A stretch of DNA of 64,000 nt from Magnaporthiopsis rhizophila (GCA_003049465.1 PYSS01000030.1:1-64000); one strand, 5' to 3'; counted from the stretch's first letter, positions 11,377 to 23,700 are shown. Program-made: numbers and translations. The notes: a model not told the origin generated them from the sequence alone.

Positions 11377-12450
11377 ATGCAGTCCAAAATCTCGGTTGCC
11401 CTCCTCGCCGCAGGCTTCGTCGCTGCTGGGGACACCAGCGCCCAGGGCCACGGTGCTGGTGCCCTGGGGTCCACCATGGGTCCCGTTGCCTTCCTCTGGC
11501 CCGCCGACCGGCCCTGGTCGGCCGACGCCGACAACACCGCCCCATGTGGCAGTGTGCAGGGCGTCACGAACCGGACTCCGTTTCCTCTCGGTATGTACAC
11601 TTCATGTATCGTCCTCACTCCCATCTGTCATGGCCGCCCAAATTGACCAAAACTTTTGTCCTTCAGCTGCTGGCGCCGTATCGCTGTCCGTCGCATCCGA
11701 GGCGTACGATGTTGAGTTCATGCTGTCTTACTCCAACGGTCAGCACTGCCCACTAGATCTATGTCGCACTATAATAGCCGCTGCTTCACAAAGTCATCAA
11801 AGTTATTAACATGGCCATGGCCCCTGAAAAGACCCCAAGTCCAACAGCGACTTCACCCAGCAAGCTATCGCACACACCATCGGTAGGGTCGAGGCCGGCC
11901 ACCAGTGTTACAGCCTCGCGCCGTTGCCCTCGACGGTGAAGGCTGGCGACAACGCCACCATCCAGCTGGAGTACCGCTCCAAGTTCAAGACGGAGAACAA
12001 TGGGAGGGACCAAACCTTCTACGCCTGTGCCGACATTGTAAGCCCTTCTCAATTCTATGTCAACCCGGCACCCTTCCAACTTCTTCACCACACCAACGCT
12101 CAAAGAATTGCATGGTCGCTAACATCATCTCGCTTCGCCTCTAGCAATTTGTCGAGACCACCGCATTCAAGACCAGCATTCCCTGCTTCAACGTCACGTC
12201 GGACGAGTTCGTCCCTCCTCAGGGCAGCGCACCAAACCCGTCTGCGACCCAGGGGTCTCCCGCCGGCGGTCTTACCACCGGCGCCATCGCCGGCATCGCC
12301 GTCGGAACCATTGTGGGCTCGCTCGCCGTCGTTGGCCTGGTAGCCTTCCTCGTCTTCAAGAAGCGCCGCGGCAGCAAGGACGCCGCTGCGAACGTCGAGA
12401 CTGGCATCAAGGCAAACCCCGAGACCGTCTCGGTCAACTCGCGTCACTGA
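11377..12450 (+). CDS. BIM1/X325-like (LPMO-related) surface protein
   Basis: Four exons, 11377-11590, 11667-11738, 11832-12037 and 12145-12450, give 265 residues. A signal peptide (about 1-21) is followed by the hallmark opening of BIM1/X325-like proteins, MGPVAFLWPADRPWS at 34-48 and NTAPCGS at 53-59. Then come beta-rich sequence and cysteines at 57, 121, 161 and 178, which could form two disulphides. X325 proteins share the LPMO fold but act in copper binding (Cryptococcus Bim1) rather than sugar oxidation. A histidine at 25, just after the predicted cleavage zone, might become the N-terminal copper ligand, but the cleavage site is unclear. Instead of a GPI signal the protein has a helix (about 208-235) closed by FKKRRGSKD and a 26-residue tail, so it should be a type I membrane protein. 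Confidence 0.82.
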
Positions 12451-13257
12451 GGCCGCTGGGTCATTTGGCCTGAGCCGTTGAGGGCATTGAGGAAGCTTGG
12501 TCGCTTCAGGGTTTGAGGGCATAGCCCGCCAAGACGTTGCTCACAGAATAGGTTGGGCTTTCTGGTAGTCGAGGGCTGGATGGTGAACTGGATAATACCA
12601 AGGTGGAGAGAGGGATGAAGGGAGGATCACAAAGCATGAACAGGTTTGTTCGAGGAAGCTAGAATGATCTCGCTTTACAATAAGCAATACATGAGTGTAT
12701 TCCACAAATGGGAATGGTGAAGCTCTGGGAAGCAATACCGGCACATTGGATCAGCCGGCTGCGAATCACGTAAAGCTGACTGATCCATAGCGTTTGAAGC
12801 CAGGAGGCCAAGCAGAAAGCTGTCACATGAAAGAAAGTTAAGGGCTTTGAGTATCGTACGTGGTACCAAAAGCACCTGCAATCTCAGCCAAATATCACCA
12901 ATCTCGAGGGGAGCTGGACGCGAGCTCTGAGGCCACCTGCCGCGCCGTGGTGGGTCAGCCCAGCCTGTATTACCTTCGGCGATAGGTGCAAACCGCCGAT
13001 CACTCTGAAATCTGCCTAGCTTCCTTTCGTCTTAACTCCTTGTTGCCTGGGTGCCCAGTTTCGACCCCTCCACCGCGGGGTAATCCTGAGTGTCTAGTGC
13101 GTTCCGGCCTCCTGCCGAAATTGGGCTCTCGTCGATGCTTGCGAACCGATCACCTATTTATTTTGAGTGTGGTGTTTTTTTTTTTTTTCCTTTTTTTTCC
13201 CCCTTTTTTACTGAGTATGAACCACCAACCTCTCTCCTTCTTGGTACCCCCTGAGCC
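12451..13257. other. intergenic region with pyrimidine tract before the 2EXR gene
   Basis: No gene seen. A T/C-only tract at about 13171-13208 sits shortly before the ATG at 13258; pyrimidine-rich leaders of this kind are common in fungal 5' untranslated regions. Confidence 0.5.
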
Positions 13258-14727
13258 ATGGATGCCCCCGATTCCAGCGTGGATTGCGTCATAAGGGACC
13301 GCCCGTTCCTGAACGACCAGCTGGTTCAGGGACCACCGTCGAATAACACGAGCAACGATCGACGCTTCACAGTCTTCCCCCGCCTGCCCGCCGAGCTCAG
13401 ATTGAAGGTATGGGGGGCGGCCATCGAGGAGCTGCAATACCGCATCTTTTACGTCAAACTGAGGCCCGCCCGTAGGCCGACAGTGATGATGATGGCTCCG
13501 GACAGCAGCGAGGCCGAGGACCAGCTCCGACGGATTGAGTACGCGCCCCAGATTTTCCCCGCTGGCTTCGAAGCCATCGAGCGCCGTCGGCGGCTGGCGT
13601 GGTCGGCCGTGTACCCCAGCCTGCTCCACGTCAGCCGCGAGTCCCGAAACGCGTACCTTTCCGTCTATCGAATCGCCATGTCTTTTGGGACCGGCCACGA
13701 CGACGCCCACGGTCTCGACGTCTACCTGAGCCCGGACCGCGACGTCCTGGACCTGAACGCCCCGATCTTGCACGAGAGGATGCCGATGGACAAGCGTCTC
13801 CAGCTGAGAGCTTCTATGGTCGTCAGCTTCCTCTGTTCGCTCCGTGAGGCGGACCCTAAGGGCTTGGGCATCGGGCGACTCTCGATGGGCGCACAGATGT
13901 TCAGCACGAGCAGCAACGAAATCGAGATCACGGCCGACGACCTCCTGGACCAGATAACCCCCTCGCTCGCCGACGAGAGCCTCATAGAGGAAAGGGGAGC
14001 TGCCGCGTTTGCGGAGGTCCTCAGGAACCTGGTGTCTTTCTTTCACGTCATTAAGCTCGGCCACACGGGGCGTTGCAACCCGGCGGACGGGACACGTACC
14101 GACATCAAGGCCCATTTCTCCCTGTCCATGCCGGCGGCGCCGGGCCAGCGGCACCAACACCTCGCAGTCTGCACAGGGTGCGTCAGCCACAGATACGTCC
14201 CGTCCACCCCCGACGTCGCCACGTTTACCTGGTTCGACCGTGATCCCCGGCCCCACGTGGCCGTCGACACGGAGCAGCTCCTCACGTACCAGTGCCCACA
14301 CCAGTCGTCCCGGGCATGGACGGAGCTGGAGCAGCGGTTCGGCGTCGAGCGGGCTGCCGACTCGCCGTTTCGCGTCTATTTCGCCGCCGGTGAGGAGCTG
14401 AGCAGCAGTCCCTTCGACCGCGCGACGGCACGGCGTCACCTGAGGGACGAGTGGGCGTCGTGGCGGAGGTGGTCCAGGACCCTCCAGGAACAGGAAGATT
14501 GCGACCCGTATGTGACCAAGATGGGGAACCTCATGAGCACCGAGCAGGCGGCGGCGGTCGAGAACGAGGCTCTGCTGGCTGTCGGGCTCTGGCTCTGGCC
14601 GAGTGAAGCGGTCAGCAGGCAGAGCGCAAAAAAGCCGTGCGATGAGCTCGACCACGAGGACGGCGGGCCGTCGGTCCACGACTTGTCTGGCTCTCTTCCG
14701 GGGCTTCTGGCGGTGCATATTGATTGA
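13258..14727 (+). CDS. 2EXR-domain protein
   Basis: Single exon of 489 residues, ATG at 13258, stop at 14725. After a short leader, residues 37-52 (FTVFPRLPAELRLKVW) match the start of the fungal 2EXR domain, an F-box-like N-terminal motif. The later segment LLHVSRESRNAYLSVY (about 120-135) is the second conserved block, in which a histidine or cysteine precedes SRESR. The rest is poorly conserved, with no membrane helix or signal peptide. Genes of this family are highly expanded in moulds and their function is unknown. A role in protein turnover is sometimes suggested from the F-box-like start; that is inference. Confidence 0.82.
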   Translation: MDAPDSSVDCVIRDRPFLNDQLVQGPPSNNTSNDRRFTVFPRLPAELRLKVWGAAIEELQYRIFYVKLRPARRPTVMMMAPDSSEAEDQLRRIEYAPQIFPAGFEAIERRRRLAWSAVYPSLLHVSRESRNAYLSVYRIAMSFGTGHDDAHGLDVYLSPDRDVLDLNAPILHERMPMDKRLQLRASMVVSFLCSLREADPKGLGIGRLSMGAQMFSTSSNEIEITADDLLDQITPSLADESLIEERGAAAFAEVLRNLVSFFHVIKLGHTGRCNPADGTRTDIKAHFSLSMPAAPGQRHQHLAVCTGCVSHRYVPSTPDVATFTWFDRDPRPHVAVDTEQLLTYQCPHQSSRAWTELEQRFGVERAADSPFRVYFAAGEELSSSPFDRATARRHLRDEWASWRRWSRTLQEQEDCDPYVTKMGNLMSTEQAAAVENEALLAVGLWLWPSEAVSRQSAKKPCDELDHEDGGPSVHDLSGSLPGLLAVHID

Positions 14728-14972
14728 GAGAGACGGATAAGGAACATAGGGAACATAGACACGTGGGGGCAAAGACAGGACGCAGACAAAAGCCGCGGAT
14801 AAGGACAGAGCCGGTATTTGGGTCATATACGTCATCCAATGGTATCTCGATTTATTAAGTTATTAATTATTTTGCTATCGTAAGGAACTAGTCACCCTCA
14901 ACCGACTGAGGTCCCCCTGACCTTGCTATATTATTACGTCTCCTGCAGCGGGCACAGCGATGTTTCTGCTAC

Positions 14973-16465
14973 CTAATCCCGGTACTTGAGCGAAAAGACG
15001 CCACGCTCCATGCTGTTGACGAGCAAGTACCCAGACTTGAGGTACGGGTAGACGGGCCAGGCGCCGTTGAAGGCGACCTCGCCGCTGACGGCGTCGTCCT
15101 CGGGGTAGACGTCGAAGAAGCCGACCTCGCGGAACAGGGCGCCCGAGTCGCCCTGGTTGACGGAGCTGACGTCGGCGATGCGCAGGCCGGATCCGTAGTT
15201 TGACTGGTACGACAGACAGCCCGTCGAGCGTGTACTGGTTGTGGTCGATGGCCTTGACGGGGCTCTTGTAGACGCCGCGGAAGACGGGGTAGGTCAGGTC
15301 CTGGACGTCGACGATGTAGGTGGTGGTGTGGCCGTCGGCGGCGAGGCTGTTCCCGTCCTTCTCGTCCAGCTCGTCGTCGAGCAGCAGGTACTTGTGGTCG
15401 CCGCTCACCAGCCAGCCCTGGTGCGTGTACGCGGCGCCCTTGTACGTGGTGCGGCTGAGCTGCTTGGGCGCGCTGCGCCGGTCGACGTCGACGATGGTCA
15501 GGGCGTCCTCGTTGTAGTTGAAGCACACCTCGCGCCCCTGGTACGCCTAGCATCGGCCCCCGGTAGATGACGCACTGCGCGTCGTGCACGTAGCCGTCCT
15601 GCGACACGCAGCCCGCGTCCTGGGGCCACCGCGGGTTGGACACGTCCACCATCTAGAGCCCGCCGCGGCACCGCAGCGACATCTGCGTCCCCGCGGCGAA
15701 GATGGTCTGGGTCGCCTCGTTGGCTATGATGTTGTGGCTGCTGCCGAACCCGGTAAAGTGCGCCGTCAGGCTCGACAGCGGGAACGCCACGGGGCTCTTC
15801 GGGTCTACGCCCTCGAGATTGCCGAGGTCAAACGTCTGGAGCCCATGGTTGACGGCCTCGGACCCGATATAGGCGTAGTTGCCGATCACCCTGATGTCGC
15901 GCCACGCTGGCGCCACCGTCTGCGTCGGCAGACGCCCGATGTAGACGAGGCTGCCGTCCGACTTCACCTCGACGAACGCCGTCCCGTCCGACTGGCCCAC
16001 GAGTCCGAACTCGCGCCCGCTGTCAGGGTTGGTCCAGCCTGGAAAAAAAAATAGGAGGAGGCTGCTGTTAGCTGGCGTTTGTTCAGATTACAAAAGTTCC
16101 CCCGACCGTGGACTTACCCCAGACGTCGTTGCCAAACCGCGTGCGGCTGCCCATGTCCTGGTGGCGCAGGAAGCCCTTTAGGTCGACGTTGCGGCATGGT
16201 ACTCGCCCGCCGTGCCGTCGGAGCAAGTCGTGGAGCCCTGGGCCTGGCACCGATCCGTGTCGTAGAGGCCAGCGAGGCGGTTGGCCTCGAATTGGGCTTC
16301 CTTCTTGGGGCGGAGCTCGCTCACCTTGACGGCCATCAGAGCCTCAACCGCCCGCAGGCTGGCCGCGAGGTTCTCTCGCCGCTTCATGTCTCGTGGCCCG
16401 TAGGGCACCTTCATCGCCTCCGCCCCCGCGAGGAGGGCGGCGGTCAGGACGGTGCCGGTCTTCAT
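14973..16465 (-). pseudogene. broken choice-of-anchor-B / LVIVD-repeat secreted protein gene
   Basis: Minus strand. The start at 16465 gives a signal peptide and an N-terminal region. Homology-like sequence then continues through three frames to a stop at 14973. Breaks visible by frame: (1) near 16196-16201 a one-base loss separates GTAGEY from CRNVDLKGF; (2) an intron 16117-16039 splices cleanly; (3) TAG at 15655-15653 interrupts GGL and MVDVSNP; (4) a frameshift near 15541-15565 lies between CVIYRG and YQGREVCFNY; (5) a frameshift near 15205-15222 lies between YTLDGLS and YQSNYGSGL. The pieces (MVDVSNP, LTIVDV, TYIVDV, LRIADV) are the beta-propeller repeats typical of the family. Intact members are secreted proteins of about 450-480 residues with unknown substrate. 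Sequencing error could explain one break but is unlikely to explain four. Confidence 0.82.
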
Positions 16466-17423
16466 CGCGAGAGAATCCCTGCTGCTCTTTGCCCTTGGTG
16501 GCAGAAGGGTGTGAGGGACCGTCTGGTGGCGAGGTGGGAGACGCGGCGTAGGCTACGAGGGAGGAAGTGTCCAAGTGACCTGCTCTCTGCCAAGCCAGGC
16601 GGGAATTGGGAGAGGGAAAAGGCTCGTTTGTATGGGAAATCGCCGTTTCTAGACGTCATCCATCCAGCCGTATCTACCCCCACGAGTTAATGTATCCACA
16701 AGATGCTGAGCTCCTCTTGCCGGCGCTAAGCATTGTGCAGAGTTCCCTAGCCCTGCCAAGATATAATAAAGTTATGTCACCTTCCCAAAGGAGCAGGTAG
16801 GAGACTTCTAGGCGACTTGGGGCGGGTGATGAAGTGGTGTGAAAACTAGTTCTCTGCTACGCTGGTTCCGCATCATGCAAGGCCTTCTCCGCTTATACTA
16901 GGCACGTTGCCCAAATAAAAAGTGAGATCGCGGATTCTGTCAACTGGTGTTGGTGGCGGGGATCCTTGGTGGCGTATCAGTCGCTGTCTCTCTGTTTTTT
17001 CCTTTCTTTTTTTTCTTTTTTGGGCAACGTGCTGGGTCGGGATGACAACAGGACGGATGGAAGCAAATGCAAGAGTGTTGGCGGACAGGAACTTATCGAA
17101 TGTCGTATCGAGAGGTCCGCCGCTTGCGCAAGAGTTACAAGCAAGCCGAAAGTACGGCCCGGCTCTCACAGCTCCATGGTGGACGTGAGTTTCCGGTAGG
17201 GCTGTTAATATGCAATCCCGAAGGCTGGGTCAGGGGGTGATACCCAATGGGAAAGACAGTGTAGGACAGATACCTAAAAGCCTAGCAGGGATCGCGTCTC
17301 TTAAGGTGGTAATCAGAGGTCTATTGAGTTTGCTGGTATTGATTCTAGCGCATAAGTTTCCATATAGTCAGTCAACATGGCCAGGGCTCATTGACTTCCT
17401 CGTAACAGGGGTACGGCACAAAT
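16466..17423. other. gene-free stretch, 1 kb
   Basis: Holds the 5' flank of the broken choice-of-anchor-B gene and the 3' flank of the NmrA-like gene. It has a T-rich run near 16996-17021. No coding sequence was recognised. Confidence 0.5.
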
Positions 17424-18431
17424 TTACCGCCCAGCCAGGATATCGGTCGCCACGCTCTTGACCAGCCCCTTCATCTCCTGCTCACTATACTCTTTGATTC
17501 CCAAGACCTTGTTCCATGACCGGTCCTCGTATCCGGGCTTATTGGATTCAGCCCAACCAGCATCGAGTACATAGCCCATAAACACCCAGGGCTCAAGCAC
17601 GCCCTCCGAAAGCGCCTTGTCTGACTTTGCTTTGAGAGCCGCCGTGTCATGTTCCGTCACCGTCCACCCGTCAACGCCGGCAGCATCCTTCAGCGCGGCC
17701 ACAAAATCCTGTTGGCAAATGCTTCCATCGTGGATGTACACGTCCTTGTTCCTAGTCTCGTCGGGGTGCTTCAGCACCGCCACCACGGCCTCGGCCACGG
17801 TCGACAAGCACGTGAAGCTGACGCGATGCTTGCCGCCATTGTACATGTCGGCCGTCTTGGCGGTCAGGTTGCCGATGGTGCCGACGCGCAGGCACCAGTC
17901 GAGAAACAGGTTGCAGTACACGTTGGTGTAGCTTGTCGGGCTGCCGTCCTTGGCCGCCTCGGCCGCGAGCAGATCCTCAGCCTTGACCTGATCGGCAAAG
18001 GTTGGGTAGCCGCGCACTGCGGGCTGGCGCAGGTCGCAGCCGAACTCGGACGGTAGGATGCGGGGAATCCCCGCGGAAATGGCGGCAGGGACCAGGGTCG
18101 AGGCTTGCCAGGCGAAGGCGGGGGCGCCGACAGCGCTGACGAGAACATCGTGGCCGCGGAGCGCGTCGGCTAGGGCAGCCTGCGACTTGAGGTCAACCGT
18201 CTCCTCGGTGAACTTTCCGGCTAGATCGGCTGGAAGCTTGCCAGCGGTGCGCACGAGAGCCGTCACCTCGAAGCCGGCGGCTATCAGCTCCTTGAGGACC
18301 ACAACGCCGAGGCTCCCGGAGGCCTGCAACGATGCTCAGTGTGTCAATTTAGGTATATGGGCATCGACTGTGGGTTGTGGGCGCGTGCGGGAACTTACGC
18401 CGACAATCGCGACTCGGTTATACGCAGCCAT
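17424..18431 (-). CDS. NmrA-like NAD(P)-binding protein (isoflavone-reductase type)
   Basis: Two exons, 18431-18399 and 18323-17424, give 310 residues. The short first exon encodes MAAYNRVAIVG, and splicing restores the Rossmann motif GASGSLG at 11-17, which confirms the exon. Further family features are the beta-2 strand VTALVR, the DVLVSAVG segment, and the FGCD/FADQVKAED region typical of isoflavone-reductase-like and NmrA-like proteins, which are atypical SDRs lacking the YxxxK catalytic pair. The length of about 310 matches the family. Members either reduce small aromatic substrates or sense NADP as regulators; which applies here cannot be told. There is no signal peptide, so it should be cytosolic. 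Confidence 0.88.
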
Positions 18432-19262
18432 TTTATGGATGCAATGCTAAGAGATGAGCAGTGAGTGGCTGGGAGAAAATGAGCAAGTAAATCAATGGCA
18501 CGAGGTTGGTTCGTTCAAGTCGTCAAGACACTCGATTGCAGGCCAGCAGCTTTCGCAAAAGAAGGTAGGTCGCCAGGACAAGTTTGCTAGTAGGTTGATG
18601 ATCAAAAAAGATGCGGTCCAACTTGCCTTGCAACCTGGGAGGCCGGAGATTTATGCCGTCAATCGGTGATCTTCTCCAGGCGGGCCCTGGCAACTGCCGG
18701 ACGGACTTGCATGTCTTGGCGGCCTCCCCCTGGCGAAGCGGCCAGATATTTCATGCGGCTCAGGGGAGAGCAGGGGGCAAGACTGGTGAAACGAGGTAGC
18801 CAAGCCAACTCGGTTATGCATAGCGGTCCGCCTATGCTGATGGCACCCATCGTGTCTTGTTGCAGAGAAAACTTATTGCACGCCCTTGGAGCTGCGACTC
18901 GTCGGCACTGGCAACGGCTGGGTCAACCATCAGGGGCTGCTCTACATTGCCATGGCCTATCAGCCGCGGTCCCGGGTGGCTCCCCTCCTAGCTAAATCCA
19001 TCAAACCGCCAAGCCAATGCCTCTCGAGAGATGGGAGATGTTTTGGCCGTCATTAAAACTCTCTCTAGTCAATCAAGGTGAGGCGTCGTGACCTTTGAGG
19101 CATTGCTGAGCGCAAATGTATCTTCATTGGCTCACAGGGCGTTTGGTATTTGGAGCAAATATCTGCTGGCCGGTTAGTTCGGGAAATGCCAGTCACAAAT
19201 AATGCAAAGAGAAAAACAGGTAGTTACTAATTACTCCCCGGCTCGCCTTGCGACCCCGTTGA
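18432..19262. other. gene-free stretch upstream of the NmrA-like gene
   Basis: No coding sequence recognised in 830 bases. It presumably holds the NmrA-like gene's promoter and the 3' end of the phosphoesterase gene. Confidence 0.5.
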
Positions 19263-20718
19263 CTAGAGCCGCCTAGGCTGTGAATGCCGGAGCGCCCTCC
19301 GCGACACTATTACTGGCGACGAGCTGCCCCCGCCGTAGATACATGTCGGACAGTAGGTCTTGTGGTTTGTAGTGGCTGGGTAGACGTCCTTGCCGTACGT
19401 AGCGTTAAGAGAGACGGACCTGACGACGTCGCCCGTTTCGAGGCGGATCCAAGTGTCCACCTCTCGTGCTTTCAGCATCTCGCGAGTGATCAGGATCTGC
19501 CGACCACCTCGGACCCAGTTTCCGTAACCGCCATATCCTGTATGCTGGCCGAAGCAGAGGTTGAGTCCGTTGCCCTTGACCGTCATGCCGGGCACGAGCC
19601 GGTCCCACTTGTGGCACCAGGTATTACCGTGATCATGGCCTGAAAAGACCGCCATGAGGCCAGGGGTATCAACAAGTGCCCGCATAAACGGTACATCCTG
19701 GCCTCCGTAGTCGCACCCCGCCCGGTCTCTACCGTCCGGGCACCAGCCCTGAGCCTGCGGGGAGAGCGGGTAGTCGTCGTTGATTCCCGGCTGCCGGTGA
19801 GGATCGACGGAGCCGTCCTGGCCGTGTTGCATTTGCAGCGCCAGCAACGCCTGCACGGGAATGTGCACAAAGGCCAGGCTGGGCACGATAGTGCCGCCGA
19901 AACTGCGCATTAGCTGGCGGTTGGCGCGCCGGAACCAGGAGACGGCGCTCGGGTGCACCCAGTTCTCGTGTCCGAGTCTTTCGCCCGAGGTTTTGTTATG
20001 TTGCTGGTAAAGGAAGCCACCGCGACTGTCAAAGAACCATAGGATGAGCTCAGGAGTGCAGTGGCGGCCGGGCCTGGACAGGAAATAGGAAGTGTCGCCC
20101 GTCCTCGGTGCCGCTGCACAGTCGGCACCGTAAACGGGCAAATAATAGTTGGTCGTCCCGGCACGCGGGTCTCGGACCATGTCGGTGGTCATGGCGCCAG
20201 GGAAACGGCGTTCTCGTGCCAAGATGGAACCACCTGAAAGGTTGTACTGATGGTCGTGATTTCCGTAGGCCGAGGCCCAGGGCAGGCCGCGGCGGACTAT
20301 GGGTGCGACGAGACGGCCCATGTACGTGCTCCCATTGTGCAGAAACGCATTGTCGCCCGTGATCAGGTCGCCGTTGAGGACAACCAGGTCGGATGGCTCG
20401 GCGTCGAGCACAGTCTCCATGACCTTGAGCGTGTTAAAATCTTGCTGCGGGCCCCATTGGTCCCACGCATCTTTGGAAGCAAGACATGAAAGTGTTAGTT
20501 GATAATCTGCGTAGTGATCAAGATCCAGGAACAGACCAAGGGGTTATCCGCTTACTCTCTCCAAAGTGTAGATCATTGAAGATGGAGATCTGGAATGTGC
20601 CATCCACGTTGAACTTTAGCGGGGTCAGCCTGGTTTCGTTCCACGTCGGCCTCGGGACTGCGGCTTGCGCCGAGCCAGAGACCAGGAGGTGCACGACCGC
20701 GAGAATGGAGAGGCGCAT
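19263..20718 (-). CDS. secreted calcineurin-like phosphoesterase (Dcr2/Sia1-type)
   Basis: Two exons, 20718-20556 and 20470-19263, give 456 residues. A signal peptide covers about 1-19. Metallophosphoesterase motifs appear in order: FNDLHFG (D49, H51), NGDLITGD, YGNHDHQ, a histidine in FVHIPV, and GHDHGN near the C-terminal third. Together they supply the two-metal site. The joined segment NAWDQWGPQQD at the splice is characteristic of the Dcr2/Sia1-like fungal subgroup. Several cysteines (WCPDGRDRAGCDY, TYCPTC) fit a secreted, disulphide-bonded enzyme, and N-glycosylation sites such as NGST and NKTS are present. It would hydrolyse phosphate esters outside the cell or in the vacuole; the substrate is unknown. 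Confidence 0.88.
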
Positions 20719-23700
20719 CGTCTAAGGGCCAAGGCAACGAGACGGTATCGGCTAGCTTTACACTCTGAGCCTGGAGTCGACCGGTTTGCACCGCCTACGA
20801 CGACATAGGACGACGCATCCGGCAAGCTCCTTTCTATACCACGCACCCATAGACCCAGCCTCCAGCCGCGATGGCAGCGGGATCCTGAATGCCTCAGGGC
20901 AGCCAGACAGTGGCTGGGCGACATTCAGGGTCGGGTCCGCATTCCAACTGGCAGCCGCGATAAACATTGGCTCGCTTGCTTCCTTGCGCGTACATACCTG
21001 GAGCGAGTCGGGGCCAAAACCGCCGAGTCGTGGGCTAAACAGTGGGATCTGGGACAGGCCCAAGACATCGCGGATGAGACTAGTCAACATTGCTGCCGTA
21101 GCATCGCGTCGGAGGGTGAAAGGGAGGGAGGGGTTGGCGGGCTCCCGTGCAGCCATCAACAAGAATCAATTGATTCACATGGCGAGGGTTCTCGGTGCTT
21201 CAGCTTCCGACGCCTGTCGGAGCGAGTGCTACGGCATGTTTGCGCGTGAGCGTGAGCGCCTGGAGCAGAGACCACACACATTTGACGCTGGGACAAGTTT
21301 TTTTTGTTGTTTGTTGAGACTGAGGACGTCCACTCATGTGGGGCCGCAGCTGGAGCGTGACGACATCGCGACACGCCACTGGCTGGCGCTGGAAGCCGAG
21401 ATTGAGCATCAAAAAGCGCATGGAACACTCTGCGGCCGTTCTGGAGGGTTGACAATTGATGAGTTGAAAGTTCTTTGCAGGTGGTGTTTTCAAGTCGTCC
21501 TGGGCTCCGCGGCTCGAATGGACTAAATGTTCACAGCGTCCCGGACAGTGCTTGACCCCCGCCCCAGATTTCAGTCTTCATTGTGACACGAGCAAACTTC
21601 TCCCGGCTACTGCCCGCGTAATGTAGAAGCTAGAGTCACTAGAGATAGAATACACGGGAGAAAGAGGAGCGCTGTCAGGTTTTATAACGGCTAGAGGAGA
21701 GGTGGATCCGACATTGCGTACTGTCCAACCTTGGGTCAAAGCCACTGCGCCCATCGGTGGGAAGATGCGTCCATGCACAGTATTGCAGCCACCGGGCCAG
21801 TGGCTTTACCGATCGCTGCCTCGAAGAGACTGCATACTCGCTAGCACCATCGCCGACAGAGACGTCCGCAGCCGCGCGACTCCCTCAGCTCTTGATTGGA
21901 CAGGTGGGTTTAATAAAAGCAGCGGGGTTTCCGCGACAGCACGCCGTCACGCCCATCTCGGGTCAGTTCTTTTTAAGGATCGCATCGCCCGTTCCTACGC
22001 ATATCGGAGGTGCACAACAGTAACAACAAATTCAACAAAAAAAAAAAAAAATACAAAAAGCTCACTGTCGCTTCGGGGCAACAACTACGAAAAATGCCTT
22101 TTTGGAGGTTTACTCCGGGCCAGAAAATCTGGCAAGTAACCCCTACTGGGGCTCGAACCGGCAGCCCAAGCGGCTAACGCAACGGAGTACAGGAGGGTCC
22201 CGGTGTCGACTCGACCCATCCTCAAAACCGCTACACAAACTTGGCCCTCCGCTGTTCGATGCCTACAATAGGCAGGAGCACGTATACAATCCCTTGTGTC
22301 GTAGAGACGGCAGGAGCGATTGGCGACGATGTCGGACCGTTTGCTCCGGCGCAGGCAGTTGGCAGAGGCAGCACGTGATTGGGATCGGAGGAGCCAATTA
22401 ATTCCAGTTTGGGTGACCCCGATTCTGTATATACACTGTCACGGCGCCTAGGAGATGATGTAGTCGACTTTCCGCACAAGCTTCCAAGTTCATAATGTAG
22501 ATTGGGAAACATCTCCCAAGGCGGCCAGGCCTTCGGTTTGGACGTTGTCTCATCCAAATGTTATCACTTTGCCACGTTACAACTTACTTGTCCCGCAGGA
22601 TGCTCCCAGATATGCCGGCCTTGTGGCACCCCATCTGGGTGCCATCCCTTTCACCTACATGTAGAACAGGACGAAGGACCTTTTTAGGATTTAAACGATC
22701 GTTTTTTATCGTAATAGGAAGTCGCCCTGCCTGCAGGGGTCCTAACTTTAACCAAGAGATAGCATGCTAACTTGCCATGGGGACCAAGAGCAGGCGTTGA
22801 AAACAAAAAGCTCCAAGCTGATATTAAACATGGTATATGACGATGTTTAAAGTACATTCACTGGGTGAAGAACTGATTATGTGTGACAATGTGACAATGA
22901 CCATTTACATTGTGATCCGGATCCGGTGGCAAAAATATCCCCTGCCTGGATACGAAATGGTTGTTGGTTGTGGGAAGAGGGTGATGTCAGAGTTCCTCCG
23001 TATGGATGTGTTTAGCAGCAGCCTGGGATATCTGGACTAGGACCCACCACGGGCAGATTTCCCACACGCAAACGTTGGGCGCAGACCGCGAGGCTCCAAT
23101 GGCTCCGCCCGTGCAGTCAGCCGGGTTTGGCGGTTATGCCATCGGCGAGGTTGGTGGATGGGTCAGTCACTGGGCCGAGACATTAACTGATCAAATTTAA
23201 TGCCCACCGCACTCGGAGCGGGGGCGGGGTTTGCCTGCACCACGGTGGATTACAGCGAGGTCAGTGGCCCCTAGGAGAGAAGAGCGATTGACTCGACTCA
23301 CTTGAGCGTGGGGACACAGTTTAGGGGGGCAGTGTCTTCTCTTGTTATCCTTATGACCTCGGGAAACCGATGAGGGGTAAAAATAGAGGAGGCCGGCGGA
23401 TACTGCTGCTTCCCGCTCCCCACCCTTTAACCCGATTTGGGGTTTGGGGGGATGCTGCCGGACTGCACTGTCCCGAGGACGCACAGGGGGTTTTGGCCTT
23501 TTGAGTGGGTAGGGAAGCCGACGCCGCTGCATGGCCCCGACTGGAAGCGGCTTGCCGCTGCCGTGTTTTGGAGCGCTCACGTCGTGCTAGGGGTAGCTGC
23601 ACTGTAACTGGTCCTTACATCAGCGTGGGCCGGCAAAGTATTCCGCGCCTGGGCGGGGATGTTGTCTGGGTGTCTCGGTCAACGGGCTTGGGTGTGTTTT

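Noticed and set aside
13150..14835. Minus-strand open frame of 561 codons
   Set aside because: Antisense shadow of the 2EXR gene; Arg/Gly/Val-rich composition is that of a mirrored GC-rich coding strand, with no family motif.
20786..21526. Plus-strand open frame of 246 codons
   Set aside because: No motif, no signal peptide or helix, atypical composition, and located in the likely promoter region of the phosphoesterase gene.
22130..22215. tRNA-like sequence with GGTTCGAGCCCC (minus strand)
   Set aside because: The B-box-like word is present, but the T stem does not pair beyond two bases, no A box is placed correctly and the acceptor strands do not match. At most a tRNA relic.
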